Assembly: GCA_001464125.1 (NCBI GenBank)
Contig: LNEP01000003.1
Location: forward strand, 248,001 to 312,000
DNA length: 64,000 nt
Direction of reading: 5' to 3'
From: Betaproteobacteria bacterium Ga0077540
Lineage (GTDB): Bacteria; Pseudomonadota; Gammaproteobacteria; Burkholderiales; Methylophilaceae
The first letter of the stretch is position 1; every line of letters begins with the position of its first letter. The notes beneath the pieces are model-generated. The model made no database searches and was not told the origin of the DNA. It saw nothing but the letters and a program-made list of their open reading frames with translations. Below are positions 55,855 to 64,000 of this stretch, in pieces. The position numbers were made by a program, and so were the translations under genes.

Positions 55855-56264
55855 CTATTGATGAAAAAACATTTACCGACCGCATTCATGCCGGGCTGAC
55901 AGCCTCGACCAATGAGATTGATGCCGAGACTCAACAGCGTCTATACACCATTCGCCGCAAAGCTTTGCAGCAAAAACCACAACAGACTTGGCTGCAAAAG
56001 CTGCTGCAGAACAATATGGTTTGGGCGCCAGTGGCTGGCGTTGCGTTTTGTAGTGTAATGGCCATTATGTTTATTTTACCGGCGCAACAAGCCTCAAGCC
56101 CTGCTGCTATCTCTGGTGAATACACGGCAATGTTTGAAGTGGTAGAAAGCCCGGAAGACCTTGATACGATCACTGATCCGGATTTCTATTTGTGGCTGGA
56201 TGAAACAAAGCCTAGCCAGAACAAACTAAACTCTATGAATGATGTAAACGCATACACCGCCTAA
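55851..56264 (+). CDS. DUF3619-like membrane protein, possible anti-sigma factor
   Basis: 137 residues. An N-terminal cytoplasmic part (about 1-50, EIDAETQQRLYTIRRKAL), one membrane segment (about 58-78, WAPVAGVAFCSVMAIMFIL) and a short acidic periplasmic tail with FYLWLDE. It resembles the DUF3619 family found after such sigma genes in betaproteobacteria. The 4-base overlap with the sigma gene and the single membrane span are consistent with sigma control, but no known anti-sigma domain is visible. Confidence 0.8.
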   Translation: MTIDEKTFTDRIHAGLTASTNEIDAETQQRLYTIRRKALQQKPQQTWLQKLLQNNMVWAPVAGVAFCSVMAIMFILPAQQASSPAAISGEYTAMFEVVESPEDLDTITDPDFYLWLDETKPSQNKLNSMNDVNAYTA

Positions 56265-56383
56265 TGTTAATCAGCTTGTGTATGCAATTTAAAAGTATGC
56301 TATTGCATACAGTAATACAAAAAGCGCCCACCTTAAGAGGCGTACTGCACTATGGCAATGAAGGAAAAAACAAGGGAAATACC

Positions 56384-56851
56384 ATGCAGCTTTACTCTGT
56401 ACCTCACAGGCGCCTAAAGTCTGTCTTTAGTGTGTCGCTATTCGTAATATTTACACAGTGTTACACACTAGCGCATGCAGATGGTGTTGATTGGGAAAGT
56501 CTATCGCCTCAACAACAAGAAACGCTCGCCCCGATGCGTGATAATTGGCGTGACCTGCCGCCCAATCGCCAAGAGCGCTTGCGCAAAGGCGCCGAACGCT
56601 GGAACAGCCTACCACCAGAACAGCGCAACCGCTTACAGGACAGAATGCACCGCTACGACAATTTAAGCCCAGATGAAAAAGGTCGCATTAAAGAACGGAT
56701 GCGCGAGTATAGACAATTGCCACCGGAAGAACGTAACGAACTGCGCGAACGCTGGAGAGATGTACCGCCTGAGCAAAAAGAGAGAATTCGTGAGCGCTAT
56801 GAGCGTTCGAATCCTGAGGAAAGATCTCAACGCAGGCGCAAGGAACATTAG
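56384..56851 (+). CDS. DUF3106-like exported protein
   Basis: 155 residues from ATG 56384-56386, which has a GGGAA site upstream and is followed by a signal peptide (about 1-33, ending YTLAHA). An ATG at 56264 overlapping the previous stop would add a 40-residue N-terminus of no clear value. The mature part repeats L-(S/P)-P-(E/Q)-(Q/E)-R units such as LPPEQRNRL, LSPDEKGRI and LPPEERNELRERW, the DUF3106 pattern, and ends in a very basic tail. The repeats resemble those of periplasmic stress sensors (CpxP/Spy-like) only loosely. Third gene of the sigma operon. Confidence 0.82.
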   Translation: MQLYSVPHRRLKSVFSVSLFVIFTQCYTLAHADGVDWESLSPQQQETLAPMRDNWRDLPPNRQERLRKGAERWNSLPPEQRNRLQDRMHRYDNLSPDEKGRIKERMREYRQLPPEERNELRERWRDVPPEQKERIRERYERSNPEERSQRRRKEH

Positions 56852-56965
56852 GTGAAATCTTAGATTACTATTGACCCTATCAAACCAGATGCCTAGCCAG
56901 ATTCATGCGAAATATGTGATGGCTAAACACCTTAACATTTAGCACACAAGCCATAACACAACATT

Positions 56966-57000
56966 AGCCCACTGCAGCATCAGCAACACAGTGGGCTTGT
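56966..57000 (+). terminator. Hairpin after the sigma-factor operon, possible terminator
   Basis: A 9-bp GC-rich stem (56966-56974 with 56989-56997) with a 14-base loop lies about 115 bases after the DUF3106-like gene. The T content after it is weak (TTGTTATT), so confidence is modest. Confidence 0.4.
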
Positions 57001-57042
57001 TATTAAACTACCTGATAATCGATATTCAGTCGGATGACTTAA

Positions 57043-57459
57043 CTACAAAGAGTAAAAGTATAGAGTCTCTACTTTTTTCGAATCCACTGAAATATCACAC
57101 TTATCAGCGCTCACCCCCTTATTGGCCTGCACTGCTTCAGCTACTATGCCAAACACACCTTTGTTTGAGCTAAGTACAGAGCCAAAATAACAATGTGCCG
57201 ATATCGATATATTTTTATATTTGCTCTGAAAGTTTCTGGTGGGGGTAAATGGAGGAAATGATCCTTTCATGATTGAATCATCATTCACCGTAATCGTTAG
57301 CTGATTCTTGTCAGGATAAAATATTCCACCAAACACCAATTCCTGTCCTGGAGCATTATAGGTTTTTTTATTTGCAATTTGCGGTGGTGTTGAAGCACAG
57401 GCTGATACCAATGTAGCTGCGACCAAGACCGCTAAAGTAGATTTTTTTAGATTGATCAT
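57043..57459 (-). CDS. Small lipoprotein of unknown function
   Basis: 138 residues from ATG 57457-57459. A lipoprotein signal peptide ends in LVSAC, giving an N-terminal lipidated Cys at about 21. The mature part is polar with two more Cys (AHCYFG and DKCDIS), which could form a disulfide. I do not recognise a family. An in-frame upstream ATG at 57535-57537 would add 26 residues before the signal and is unlikely. It is AT-rich compared with its neighbours and converges on the sigma operon. Confidence 0.65.
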   Translation of the reverse strand: MINLKKSTLAVLVAATLVSACASTPPQIANKKTYNAPGQELVFGGIFYPDKNQLTITVNDDSIMKGSFPPFTPTRNFQSKYKNISISAHCYFGSVLSSNKGVFGIVAEAVQANKGVSADKCDISVDSKKVETLYFYSL

Positions 57460-57825
57460 ATTTTTTCTTAGTATTAAGGTTTGAAGATTGATTAATAGTA
57501 GACTTAGGCCGCTCCGCCAAGTCCAATTGCGCATCAAGTTTGAACTGCGTATCTAGAAGCTCAAAATAATATACACAAGTATAACTATATACTGATGTAT
57601 ACATAATTTATGCATATTGAATCATCCCTAATATGCGCATGCGCCTGCTCAAGCACTAGATGAAAAAAAGAAGCCTTGCCAAAAGCTGATGAGTGTCATT
57701 CACAACAAGGTAGTGAGCAAGTTGACTTAATTCTTTAGATAAACCATCTCAATGCTAAAATGCTCACAACTTTGCAAACTGTGCATTTCACATTTCAACT
57801 ACTTTTAACGTATTAGGAGCATTTA
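57460..57825. other. 366-base intergenic region between lipoprotein and rbgA
   Basis: AT-rich divergent region that must carry promoters for the lipoprotein gene (minus) and rbgA (plus). The AGGAG ribosome site of rbgA lies at its right end. I see no tRNA, strong hairpin or convincing promoter pair; the short open frames in it have no protein-like features. Confidence 0.5.
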
Positions 57826-58749
57826 GTGGCAATTCAGTGGTATCCAGGACACATGACTTCTGCACGCAAAAAAGCAGAAGAAACCATGGAGTTTATTGAC
57901 GTAGTGATTGAAGTATTGGATGCTCGCTTACCTGCCGCCAGCCATAATCCGATGATTGATGAGATGCGCTTATTCCGTCAGCGCCCCAACCTTAAAATTT
58001 TAAACAAGGCCGATTTAGCCGACCCTACCACAACCCAAGCATGGTTGAATTACTTTAATGCCCAGCCCAACACTAAAGCCGTTGCCCTCTCCTGTAAAAA
58101 GCCCGGTGATGCAAAAAAAATCCCAGGGCTATGCCGGAAATTAGCACCGCATCGAGGCACCCATTTAAAACCCTTGCGTATGATGATTATGGGCATCCCC
58201 AATGTGGGTAAATCCACCTTAATGAACGCCTTGTTGAACCGCCGTGTGGCCAAAGTGGGCGACGAGCCTGCAGTCACCAAAAGCCAGCAACGCTTTGATT
58301 TAGATGACACCATGAGCATCACCGACACACCTGGCATGATGTGGCCAAAAATTGCCCATGATAGCGATGGCTATATGCTGGCAGCCAGTCACGCCATTGG
58401 CAGAAATGCAGTGATTGATGAAGATGTGGCCGTGTTTTTAGGGAATGTGCTGCTCAAATCCTATCCTGCACTGCTCAATGCGCGCTACAAGCTAGATGCC
58501 ATGAAATTAGACGTCAATACCATTGATAGTATTGACCTGCTTGAGGCAATTGCCAAACGCAGAGCCTATAAACGACATGATGGTGAGTGGGATATGGAAC
58601 GCACGGCCATGACATTGCTTACTGATTATCGCAGTGGTGCGATAGGTCGCGTGAGTTTAGAGACCCCTGCTAGCCGTCAAGCCATGCTGGAATCATCAGC
58701 ACCCATCAAAGAAAAAACCGCAGAAGCAGACGATCAAGAAGAGAATTAG
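57826..58749 (+). CDS. rbgA: Ribosome biogenesis GTPase RbgA/YlqF
   Basis: 307 residues. Circularly permuted GTPase: G4 NKAD (60-63), G1 GIPNVGKST (123-131), G3 DTPG (167-170), then a C-terminal ANTAR-like helical domain. The N-terminal IQWYPGHMTSARK is the family signature. RbgA helps mature the large ribosomal subunit. The start is GTG (57826-57828) with AGGAG 7 bases upstream. Its end overlaps the convergent diguanylate cyclase gene by 4 bases. Confidence 0.95.
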   Translation: MAIQWYPGHMTSARKKAEETMEFIDVVIEVLDARLPAASHNPMIDEMRLFRQRPNLKILNKADLADPTTTQAWLNYFNAQPNTKAVALSCKKPGDAKKIPGLCRKLAPHRGTHLKPLRMMIMGIPNVGKSTLMNALLNRRVAKVGDEPAVTKSQQRFDLDDTMSITDTPGMMWPKIAHDSDGYMLAASHAIGRNAVIDEDVAVFLGNVLLKSYPALLNARYKLDAMKLDVNTIDSIDLLEAIAKRRAYKRHDGEWDMERTAMTLLTDYRSGAIGRVSLETPASRQAMLESSAPIKEKTAEADDQEEN

Positions 58750-59948
58750 TGTGATTTAGTGGCAATGCCAGCATGCGTAGCCACCAGATTTCTACCGCGG
58801 TTTTTTGCCATATACAAAGCATTATCAGCTGAGGCCAATAAGCGCTGTACATCGTAACCAGTTGTCTCAGAACCAGCCGCACCGATACTCACGGTGCATT
58901 TCAATTCATTGGTAGATTGTGATGTTTTTTTCACATGGCGTATGGATATCTTTTTATGCTGAATGATTTCGCGTATACGTTCAGCCAACGCCACAGCCTC
59001 TTTCTCACTGGTATTGGGCAATAACACGCAAAACTCTTCACCACCATAGCGCCCCACCACATCCCCTGCACGTAGAGTCGATTTAATGGTTTTAGCCACC
59101 ACAATCAACACCTCATCACCTGCCAAATGGCCATGGGTATCGTTCACTTTTTTAAAGTGATCCAAATCCACCAGCAAAAGCGACATCGGGATTTGAATAC
59201 GCTTACAAATCGCATGCATTTTGACAGCGGCATCTTGTAAACCGCGGCGATTGAATACGTTGGTCAAGCTATCCACGGTAGCCATGGATTGCAGGTTTTG
59301 ATTCACCTGCGCGGTGAGCATGAGCACAAACAGTACAGATACAAAAAACTGAATCACACAGGCCAGCATGAAGGTGTAGGCATTCACCGGCCAATCTAGA
59401 AAGCTTTTGAATAAATCGCTTTCCATATAAAACGCTGAAAGCACGCGTGCGATGAGCAGCAAGGCCATCATAAAAAACAAGCTGGAGGCCATCCAATAAA
59501 GATTGCCCACCAAGCCATCATCTTTACCAAAGGTGAGCCTAGCCCCCAGCAAATACACCATAGAAAACACCAGCGCATTGCCTATCACCACCATGCGTAA
59601 ATCTTGTTGATGCTGTATTAGGTAAGCATTGAGCGCTGTGAGCAACACACCAATCAATACTGGAAGTAGACGCACTACCCGCTTCCCAGAAAAAGCTTGT
59701 ATGCCATTGATAAACAAACCTAAACCCAAGCCAATCAGCACAACGCCTGGCAAAATATGCCATTGGGTAGATTCAAACTTGGAGAATAGAATGACCATCC
59801 CCAAGCCAATCACCAAGTTGCCGACAGCCCAATAACCGGGGCCATTCATGTCTTTATGATGCGAACGGGTAATCCCTAACAACATCGAGAGCATGAATGT
59901 TAGAAGCATTGACATAAAAATGATGGTTTTTAAGTCAAAGGTTGGCAT
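58746..59948 (-). CDS. Membrane diguanylate cyclase (GGDEF family)
   Basis: 400 residues. Seven or so hydrophobic segments (residues about 5-215) form a membrane sensor region. The GGDEF domain (about 225-390) carries GGEEF (in RYGGEEFCVLLP), LLVDLDHFKKVNDTHGHLAGD and SIGAAGS, so it should make c-di-GMP from two GTP. An Arg-x-x-Asp (RAGD) five residues before GGEEF fits the inhibitory site. The signal it senses is unknown. It may add to the c-di-GMP control suggested by the ethylene-receptor-like enzyme at 30113. Confidence 0.93.
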   Translation of the reverse strand: MPTFDLKTIIFMSMLLTFMLSMLLGITRSHHKDMNGPGYWAVGNLVIGLGMVILFSKFESTQWHILPGVVLIGLGLGLFINGIQAFSGKRVVRLLPVLIGVLLTALNAYLIQHQQDLRMVVIGNALVFSMVYLLGARLTFGKDDGLVGNLYWMASSLFFMMALLLIARVLSAFYMESDLFKSFLDWPVNAYTFMLACVIQFFVSVLFVLMLTAQVNQNLQSMATVDSLTNVFNRRGLQDAAVKMHAICKRIQIPMSLLLVDLDHFKKVNDTHGHLAGDEVLIVVAKTIKSTLRAGDVVGRYGGEEFCVLLPNTSEKEAVALAERIREIIQHKKISIRHVKKTSQSTNELKCTVSIGAAGSETTGYDVQRLLASADNALYMAKNRGRNLVATHAGIATKSH

Positions 59949-60048
59949 AAGTTTGGGTGGTTTGAATTAAAATGTTTTAATTAATTAGAACTACACTATA
60001 TCGCTTATTGCGTGCTTACTCTATAGCTCCAATGGCAGTACGCACATT

Positions 60049-62091
60049 ATGTTAAACAGTTTAAATTCCCCGCAACGCGAAGCAGTCAAATACTTGGATG
60101 GCCCCCTACTGGTGCTAGCTGGCGCTGGCAGTGGTAAAACGAGAGTAATTACGCAAAAAATAGCCTATTTGTTGAATGAGGCCGACTACCAACCCAGCCA
60201 AATTGCGGCGATTACCTTTACCAATAAAGCCGCACTGGAGATGCAAGAGCGTGTAGCCAAACTGATGCAAGGCAAAAGCACCAAGGGCTTAACGGTTGCC
60301 ACCTTCCACTCTTTGGGTTTACAGATTCTTCGTCAAGAATGCGTACACTTAGGCTACAAACCACAATTCTCTATTTTAGATTCCTCTGACAGTTTTAAAA
60401 TTTTAAGTGACGTACTGGCCACGACCGATAAACAACTGCTACGCAAAACACAATGGCAAATTTCCAACTGGAAAAACGGCTTTATCAACCCAGATCAAGC
60501 CAAGGCCACCGCCGAAGAAGATTTAACCCATGCGGCTTCCAAGGTGTACCAAATTTATCAGCAAACGCTCAAAGCTTATCAGGCGGTGGATTTTGATGAT
60601 CTCATCAAATTGCCTGTAGAGTTGTTTGAAGCGCATCCTGAGGTGTTAGATAAATGGCAACGCAAACTGCAATATCTACTGATTGACGAATACCAAGACA
60701 CCAACGCTTGCCAATATAAGCTAATTAAACTGCTGACTGGCGTGCGTGGGCAATTCACCGCCGTGGGCGATGATGACCAAGCCATTTATGGCTGGCGTGG
60801 CGCCGATGTAGAAAATTTACGCCAACTCACCGTGGACTTTAGCCGCTTAAAAGTGATTAAACTAGAACAAAACTACCGTTCTACGGTGCGTATTTTGCGC
60901 GCCGCCAACCAAGTCATTGCCAATAACCCAAAACTGTTTGAGAAAAAGCTATGGAGTGACCTTGGCACAGGCGACATGATTCAAGTATCGGCCACCATGA
61001 GTGAGGAGCATGAAGCCGAATCAGTAGTGATGAAGCTGCAAGCCCATAAGTTTGAGCACCGTACCCAATATAAAGATTACGCTATTTTGTATCGGGGCAA
61101 TCATCAAGCACGCATCATGGAGCAATATTTGCGCAATCAAAAAATCCCCTACACCATTTCTGGTGGGCAATCATTTTTTGACAAGGCCGAGATTAAAGAT
61201 ATTGTCAGCTATTTGCGCCTAGTCGCTAATGAAGATGACGACCCTGCGTTTATTCGTGCAGCTACTACGCCTAAAAAAGGCATTGGCAATACCACGCTTG
61301 AACGCTTGGGCGAGTTTGCCAGTGCACATCAAATCTCGTTATTTGCGGCCGCCTTTGAAGGCGAGTTTCAACGCGAGCTAGGCAGCCGTCAATTAGAAGA
61401 TTTGCTTAACTTTTGCCAATACATCAATAAGTTACAATCACGCGCAACCAAGGACCCAGCAGGTGAGTTACTGCAAGACCTGCTCAACACTATTCAATAT
61501 GAAACGTATTTATATGATACTGAAGAACAACGTGCCGCCGAGAGCAAATGGGGTAACGTGCAGGAGTTTATTGCCTGGTTGACCAAAAAAGGGGAAGCCA
61601 ATACCGAGTTTGGCAACGAAGCCGAAGGTAAAACATTATTAGAGCTCACACAAATGGTCTCGCTGATAAGTATGTTGGATGGCCGTGAAGAAGGCGAACC
61701 AGATGCAGTCAAGCTCTCCACCTTGCATGCTGCCAAAGGCTTGGAGTTTGGTCATGTATTTTTAATTGGCTGCGAGGAAGGCATCCTACCCCACCGCGAA
61801 TCCATTGATAACAATCAAATTGAAGAGGAACGGCGTCTGATGTACGTAGGCATCACACGTGCGCAGAAGTCGCTCAATATCTCATGGTGCAAAAAGCGCA
61901 AACGCGCCGGTGAAATGCAAATGTGCGAACAAAGCCGATTTATTAGTGAGTTGCCCAAAGACGATGTCAAACATTTTGGCAACCCATTTAACGATCCCGA
62001 TCAGCTACTTGCCAGCAAAGACTTTGGTAAATCTAAAATGGCCAGCATACGTGCCATGCTCAACCAGTCCAAAGCATCCACATCAAGTTAA
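60049..62091 (+). CDS. rep: ATP-dependent DNA helicase Rep
   Basis: 680 residues (E. coli Rep 673). UvrD/Rep superfamily 1A helicase: N-terminal LNSPQREAVKY (Q motif), Walker A AGAGSGKT (24-31), FTNKAALEM, LLIDEYQDTNACQY, GDDDQAIYGWRGA, LEQNYRST, TLHAAKGLEF and VGITRAQKSL. Lengths and motifs fit Rep better than UvrD or PcrA. It moves 3' to 5' and clears proteins ahead of replication forks. Its ribosome site is weak. Confidence 0.95.
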   Translation: MLNSLNSPQREAVKYLDGPLLVLAGAGSGKTRVITQKIAYLLNEADYQPSQIAAITFTNKAALEMQERVAKLMQGKSTKGLTVATFHSLGLQILRQECVHLGYKPQFSILDSSDSFKILSDVLATTDKQLLRKTQWQISNWKNGFINPDQAKATAEEDLTHAASKVYQIYQQTLKAYQAVDFDDLIKLPVELFEAHPEVLDKWQRKLQYLLIDEYQDTNACQYKLIKLLTGVRGQFTAVGDDDQAIYGWRGADVENLRQLTVDFSRLKVIKLEQNYRSTVRILRAANQVIANNPKLFEKKLWSDLGTGDMIQVSATMSEEHEAESVVMKLQAHKFEHRTQYKDYAILYRGNHQARIMEQYLRNQKIPYTISGGQSFFDKAEIKDIVSYLRLVANEDDDPAFIRAATTPKKGIGNTTLERLGEFASAHQISLFAAAFEGEFQRELGSRQLEDLLNFCQYINKLQSRATKDPAGELLQDLLNTIQYETYLYDTEEQRAAESKWGNVQEFIAWLTKKGEANTEFGNEAEGKTLLELTQMVSLISMLDGREEGEPDAVKLSTLHAAKGLEFGHVFLIGCEEGILPHRESIDNNQIEEERRLMYVGITRAQKSLNISWCKKRKRAGEMQMCEQSRFISELPKDDVKHFGNPFNDPDQLLASKDFGKSKMASIRAMLNQSKASTSS

Positions 62092-62166
62092 GTTGATTCA
62101 TATGCCGAGATGGTTAATGCGCAAAGATGCATCGTTTTTAATGACACTTCATTATATAATCCACCC

Positions 62167-63621
62167 ATGAATATTATCCCAACGATACTATGTGGCGGTG
62201 CCGGTTCGCGGTTGTGGCCGGTATCACGTGAGCTTCACCCCAAGCCGTTTATTAGGCTGGCCGACAACGAAAGCTTTTTACAAAAGTCTTTTATTCGCGG
62301 CGCAATATTACCGAATGTGACTGAAGTACTGACCGTCACTAATCGTGAGCTGTTATTTAAGACCAAAGACGATTACCGTGAAGTCAATCAAACCAATACC
62401 AAAACTAGCTTTTTGCTAGAACCTTTTGGCCGTAACACAGCAGCCGCCGTTGCACTTGCTGCGCTGTATGTAGCCAAACAGCATGGCGAAGAGGCAATTT
62501 TACTGATTCTAACTGCTGATCATTTGATTTCTGATCAAGCTGCATTTCAGCAAGCCGTGACTAATGCCAGCTTGATTGCTCAAACAGGTAAAATTGTGAC
62601 CTTTGGTATTCAGCCACATGCTCCAGAAACAGGCTATGGGTATATTGAAGCCAATCAGGCAAAACCGATTAATAAAAACAACTCGACGTTAGGATACGAA
62701 GTCGCACGTTTTGTAGAAAAACCAGACTTGCCAACAGCACAAGCCTATGTTGACTCTGGAAAATTCTACTGGAACTCAGGCATGTTCTGTGCCAAAGCTA
62801 ACACCCTACTCACCGAGTTGCAGAGCCATGCCCCAGATATTTTAAGCACAGCGAAATCCTGCTTTGAAGCCTCTTTAAAAAATAATACCGATATAACCCA
62901 AGTTGAGTTTGAGGCAAATAGCTTTGCTAATGTACCTAGCAACTCAATTGACTATGCCGTGATGGAAAAATCCACCAATGTTGCTGTTATTCCCTGCGAT
63001 ATCGGCTGGAACGACATTGGCGCGTGGGATGCTATGAGCACGCTAACTAAAGCCGATGAAGATGGTAACCGAGTAACGGGCAAGGCGATGTTGAACAACT
63101 CGAAAAACTGTTACATTCAGAGCAACAGCCGTCTTGTAGCAACTGTCGGATTAGAAAATATCATCATCGTAGATACACCCGATGCCGTGTTAGTCGCCGA
63201 TAAAAACCAAGTACAGAACGTAAAAGACATCTACAACCGCCTAAAACAAGAAGGCAATGAAGCCTACAAGCTACACCAAACCGTTCACCGCCCTTGGGGT
63301 AACTACACCACGCTAGAAGAAGGCGAGCGCTTTAAAATTAAACGTATTGTGGTTAAACCTGGCCAACGTTTAAGCTTACAAATGCATCATCACCGCAGTG
63401 AACACTGGGTTGTGGTCAGTGGTATGGCGAAAGTCACCAACGGTGAAAAAGAGTTTTTTGTTTCCCCCAACGAATCCACCTTTATCCCAGCTGGCACTAA
63501 TCACCGCCTAGAAAATCCTGGCGTGCTGGATCTTGTAATGATTGAGGTACAAAGTGGTGATTACGTGGGCGAAGACGATATCCTAAGAATTGATGACACT
63601 TACGGAAGAATTAGAAAGTAA
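62167..63621 (+). CDS. manC: Mannose-1-phosphate guanylyltransferase / mannose-6-phosphate isomerase
   Basis: 484 residues from ATG 62167-62169 (E. coli CpsB 478); an upstream in-frame ATG at 62110 adds a 19-residue leader not found in the family. The N-terminal nucleotidyltransferase domain has LCGGAGSRLWPVSRE (8-22), FVEKP and NSGMF; the C-terminal cupin isomerase domain has RPWGNY and QMHHHRSEHWVVVSG with metal-binding His. It makes GDP-mannose for surface polysaccharides. It probably opens a polysaccharide cluster beyond the right edge. Confidence 0.95.
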   Translation: MNIIPTILCGGAGSRLWPVSRELHPKPFIRLADNESFLQKSFIRGAILPNVTEVLTVTNRELLFKTKDDYREVNQTNTKTSFLLEPFGRNTAAAVALAALYVAKQHGEEAILLILTADHLISDQAAFQQAVTNASLIAQTGKIVTFGIQPHAPETGYGYIEANQAKPINKNNSTLGYEVARFVEKPDLPTAQAYVDSGKFYWNSGMFCAKANTLLTELQSHAPDILSTAKSCFEASLKNNTDITQVEFEANSFANVPSNSIDYAVMEKSTNVAVIPCDIGWNDIGAWDAMSTLTKADEDGNRVTGKAMLNNSKNCYIQSNSRLVATVGLENIIIVDTPDAVLVADKNQVQNVKDIYNRLKQEGNEAYKLHQTVHRPWGNYTTLEEGERFKIKRIVVKPGQRLSLQMHHHRSEHWVVVSGMAKVTNGEKEFFVSPNESTFIPAGTNHRLENPGVLDLVMIEVQSGDYVGEDDILRIDDTYGRIRK

Positions 63622-63677
63622 TGTCCGTTTATCAACCACTCAACTTATATTGGTCAACAGCTAATTACTAAAAAATA

Positions 63678-64000
63678 CTAAGGAAAATACTTGTCTCTTA
63701 GCTTATATAACCACATTAGACAAAAAGATAAATTCCGACCAATTATTCGACTTATGACATATTTAGCAATCGTTTTTCTAAATTGTGGTGACGTCTGAAT
63801 AATTCTACTTGGTGAAGATATGTACATCAACAAGACTCTAACAACGAAATAAGTACCCAAGTCAACCTTTGGATTATTCAACCTCCCTGTTATGTACGGT
63901 TGTAATAAAAACCATCTTAAGTCAGACCATTTTTCCATACGCTTCATTGTATTAAATAATTGGTATATCTTATTCGTACATGAAATATCTGCACCATAAA
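63678..64000 (-). CDS. 3' part of an AT-rich gene, cut by the right edge
   Basis: The minus frame stays open from the stop at 63678 to the window end, 107 codons, so the gene most likely continues outside. The visible 107 residues are rich in Ile, Leu, Lys, Arg and aromatic residues, with two possible short amphipathic or membrane-near stretches (YFVVRVLLMYI and SFCLMWLYKL). I recognise no motif. Low GC and codon use unlike its neighbours, plus its position next to manC, suggest a horizontally acquired polysaccharide gene, for example a glycosyltransferase (inference). Confidence 0.5.
   Translation of the reverse strand, partial: YGADISCTNKIYQLFNTMKRMEKWSDLRWFLLQPYITGRLNNPKVDLGTYFVVRVLLMYISSPSRIIQTSPQFRKTIAKYVISRIIGRNLSFCLMWLYKLRDKYFP

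Noticed and set aside
56264-56383. Upstream start for the DUF3106-like gene, overlapping the previous stop
   Set aside because: It would bury the signal peptide behind 40 residues; the ATG at 56384 has a ribosome site and leads straight into the signal peptide.
1-64000. CRISPR array, insertion sequences, prophage, tRNA or rRNA genes
   Set aside because: No regularly spaced repeats with unique spacers, no transposase or integrase, and no tRNA-like or rRNA sequence were seen on either strand.

Overview
The window looks like a chromosomal stretch of a Gram-negative betaproteobacterium of moderate GC content. Pointers are the dnaE-accA-tilS order, a PilG-PilH-PilI-PilJ-ChpA twitching-chemotaxis operon, two PEP-CTERM proteins, and a sigma factor followed by DUF3619-like and DUF3106-like genes. 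A Methylophilaceae (Methylotenera-like) source is my best inference; no methanol or methylamine pathway gene is present to confirm it. I saw no rRNA, tRNA, insertion sequence, phage gene or CRISPR array. Gene density is high and most genes are ordinary housekeeping or signalling genes.

Layout, left to right. 1-2699: a membrane sensor kinase and a single-domain response regulator, with the first bases of a third gene at the edge. 2821-4447: purT and a group II truncated haemoglobin. 4639-8736: a TonB-dependent receptor followed by an NtrC-type sigma-54 activator; upstream lie a possible -24/-12 promoter and a large inverted repeat placed where an enhancer would be. 8733-12677: YbbA/YbbP-type ABC exporter, divergent from tesA. 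12679-18538: dnaE, accA, tilS. 18665-26946: pilG, pilH, pilI, pilJ and chpA, which control type IV pili; a FIST-domain gene diverges from it, followed by two tandem thiol peroxidase genes.

29711-36436: a MazG-like pyrophosphohydrolase; a c-di-GMP enzyme (PAS-GGDEF-EAL) whose membrane sensor has the residue pattern of the plant ethylene receptor; then an RNB ribonuclease, a spermidine-synthase-like protein and an RlmL-like methyltransferase in one operon. 36554-40964: selO, a Zur-like Fur-family regulator and two COG0523 metallochaperone GTPases, with a paired dyad operator before the GTPases. 40998-45949: hrpA and a TonB-like proline-rich protein.

46005-53474 is the most distinctive accessory region. 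A secreted ExeM/NucH-type nuclease, a PEP-CTERM protein, a secreted 5'-nucleotidase, a second PEP-CTERM protein and a small secreted protein lie in one direction. The two enzymes share a C-terminal RTX module. Together they suggest extracellular DNA breakdown with release of phosphate and nucleosides. 53856-57459 holds a methyltransferase, a secreted protein made of 11-residue charged repeats, an ECF-like sigma factor with its two companion genes, and a lipoprotein. 57826-64000 has rbgA, a membrane diguanylate cyclase, rep, manC and the 3' part of an AT-rich gene running off the right edge.
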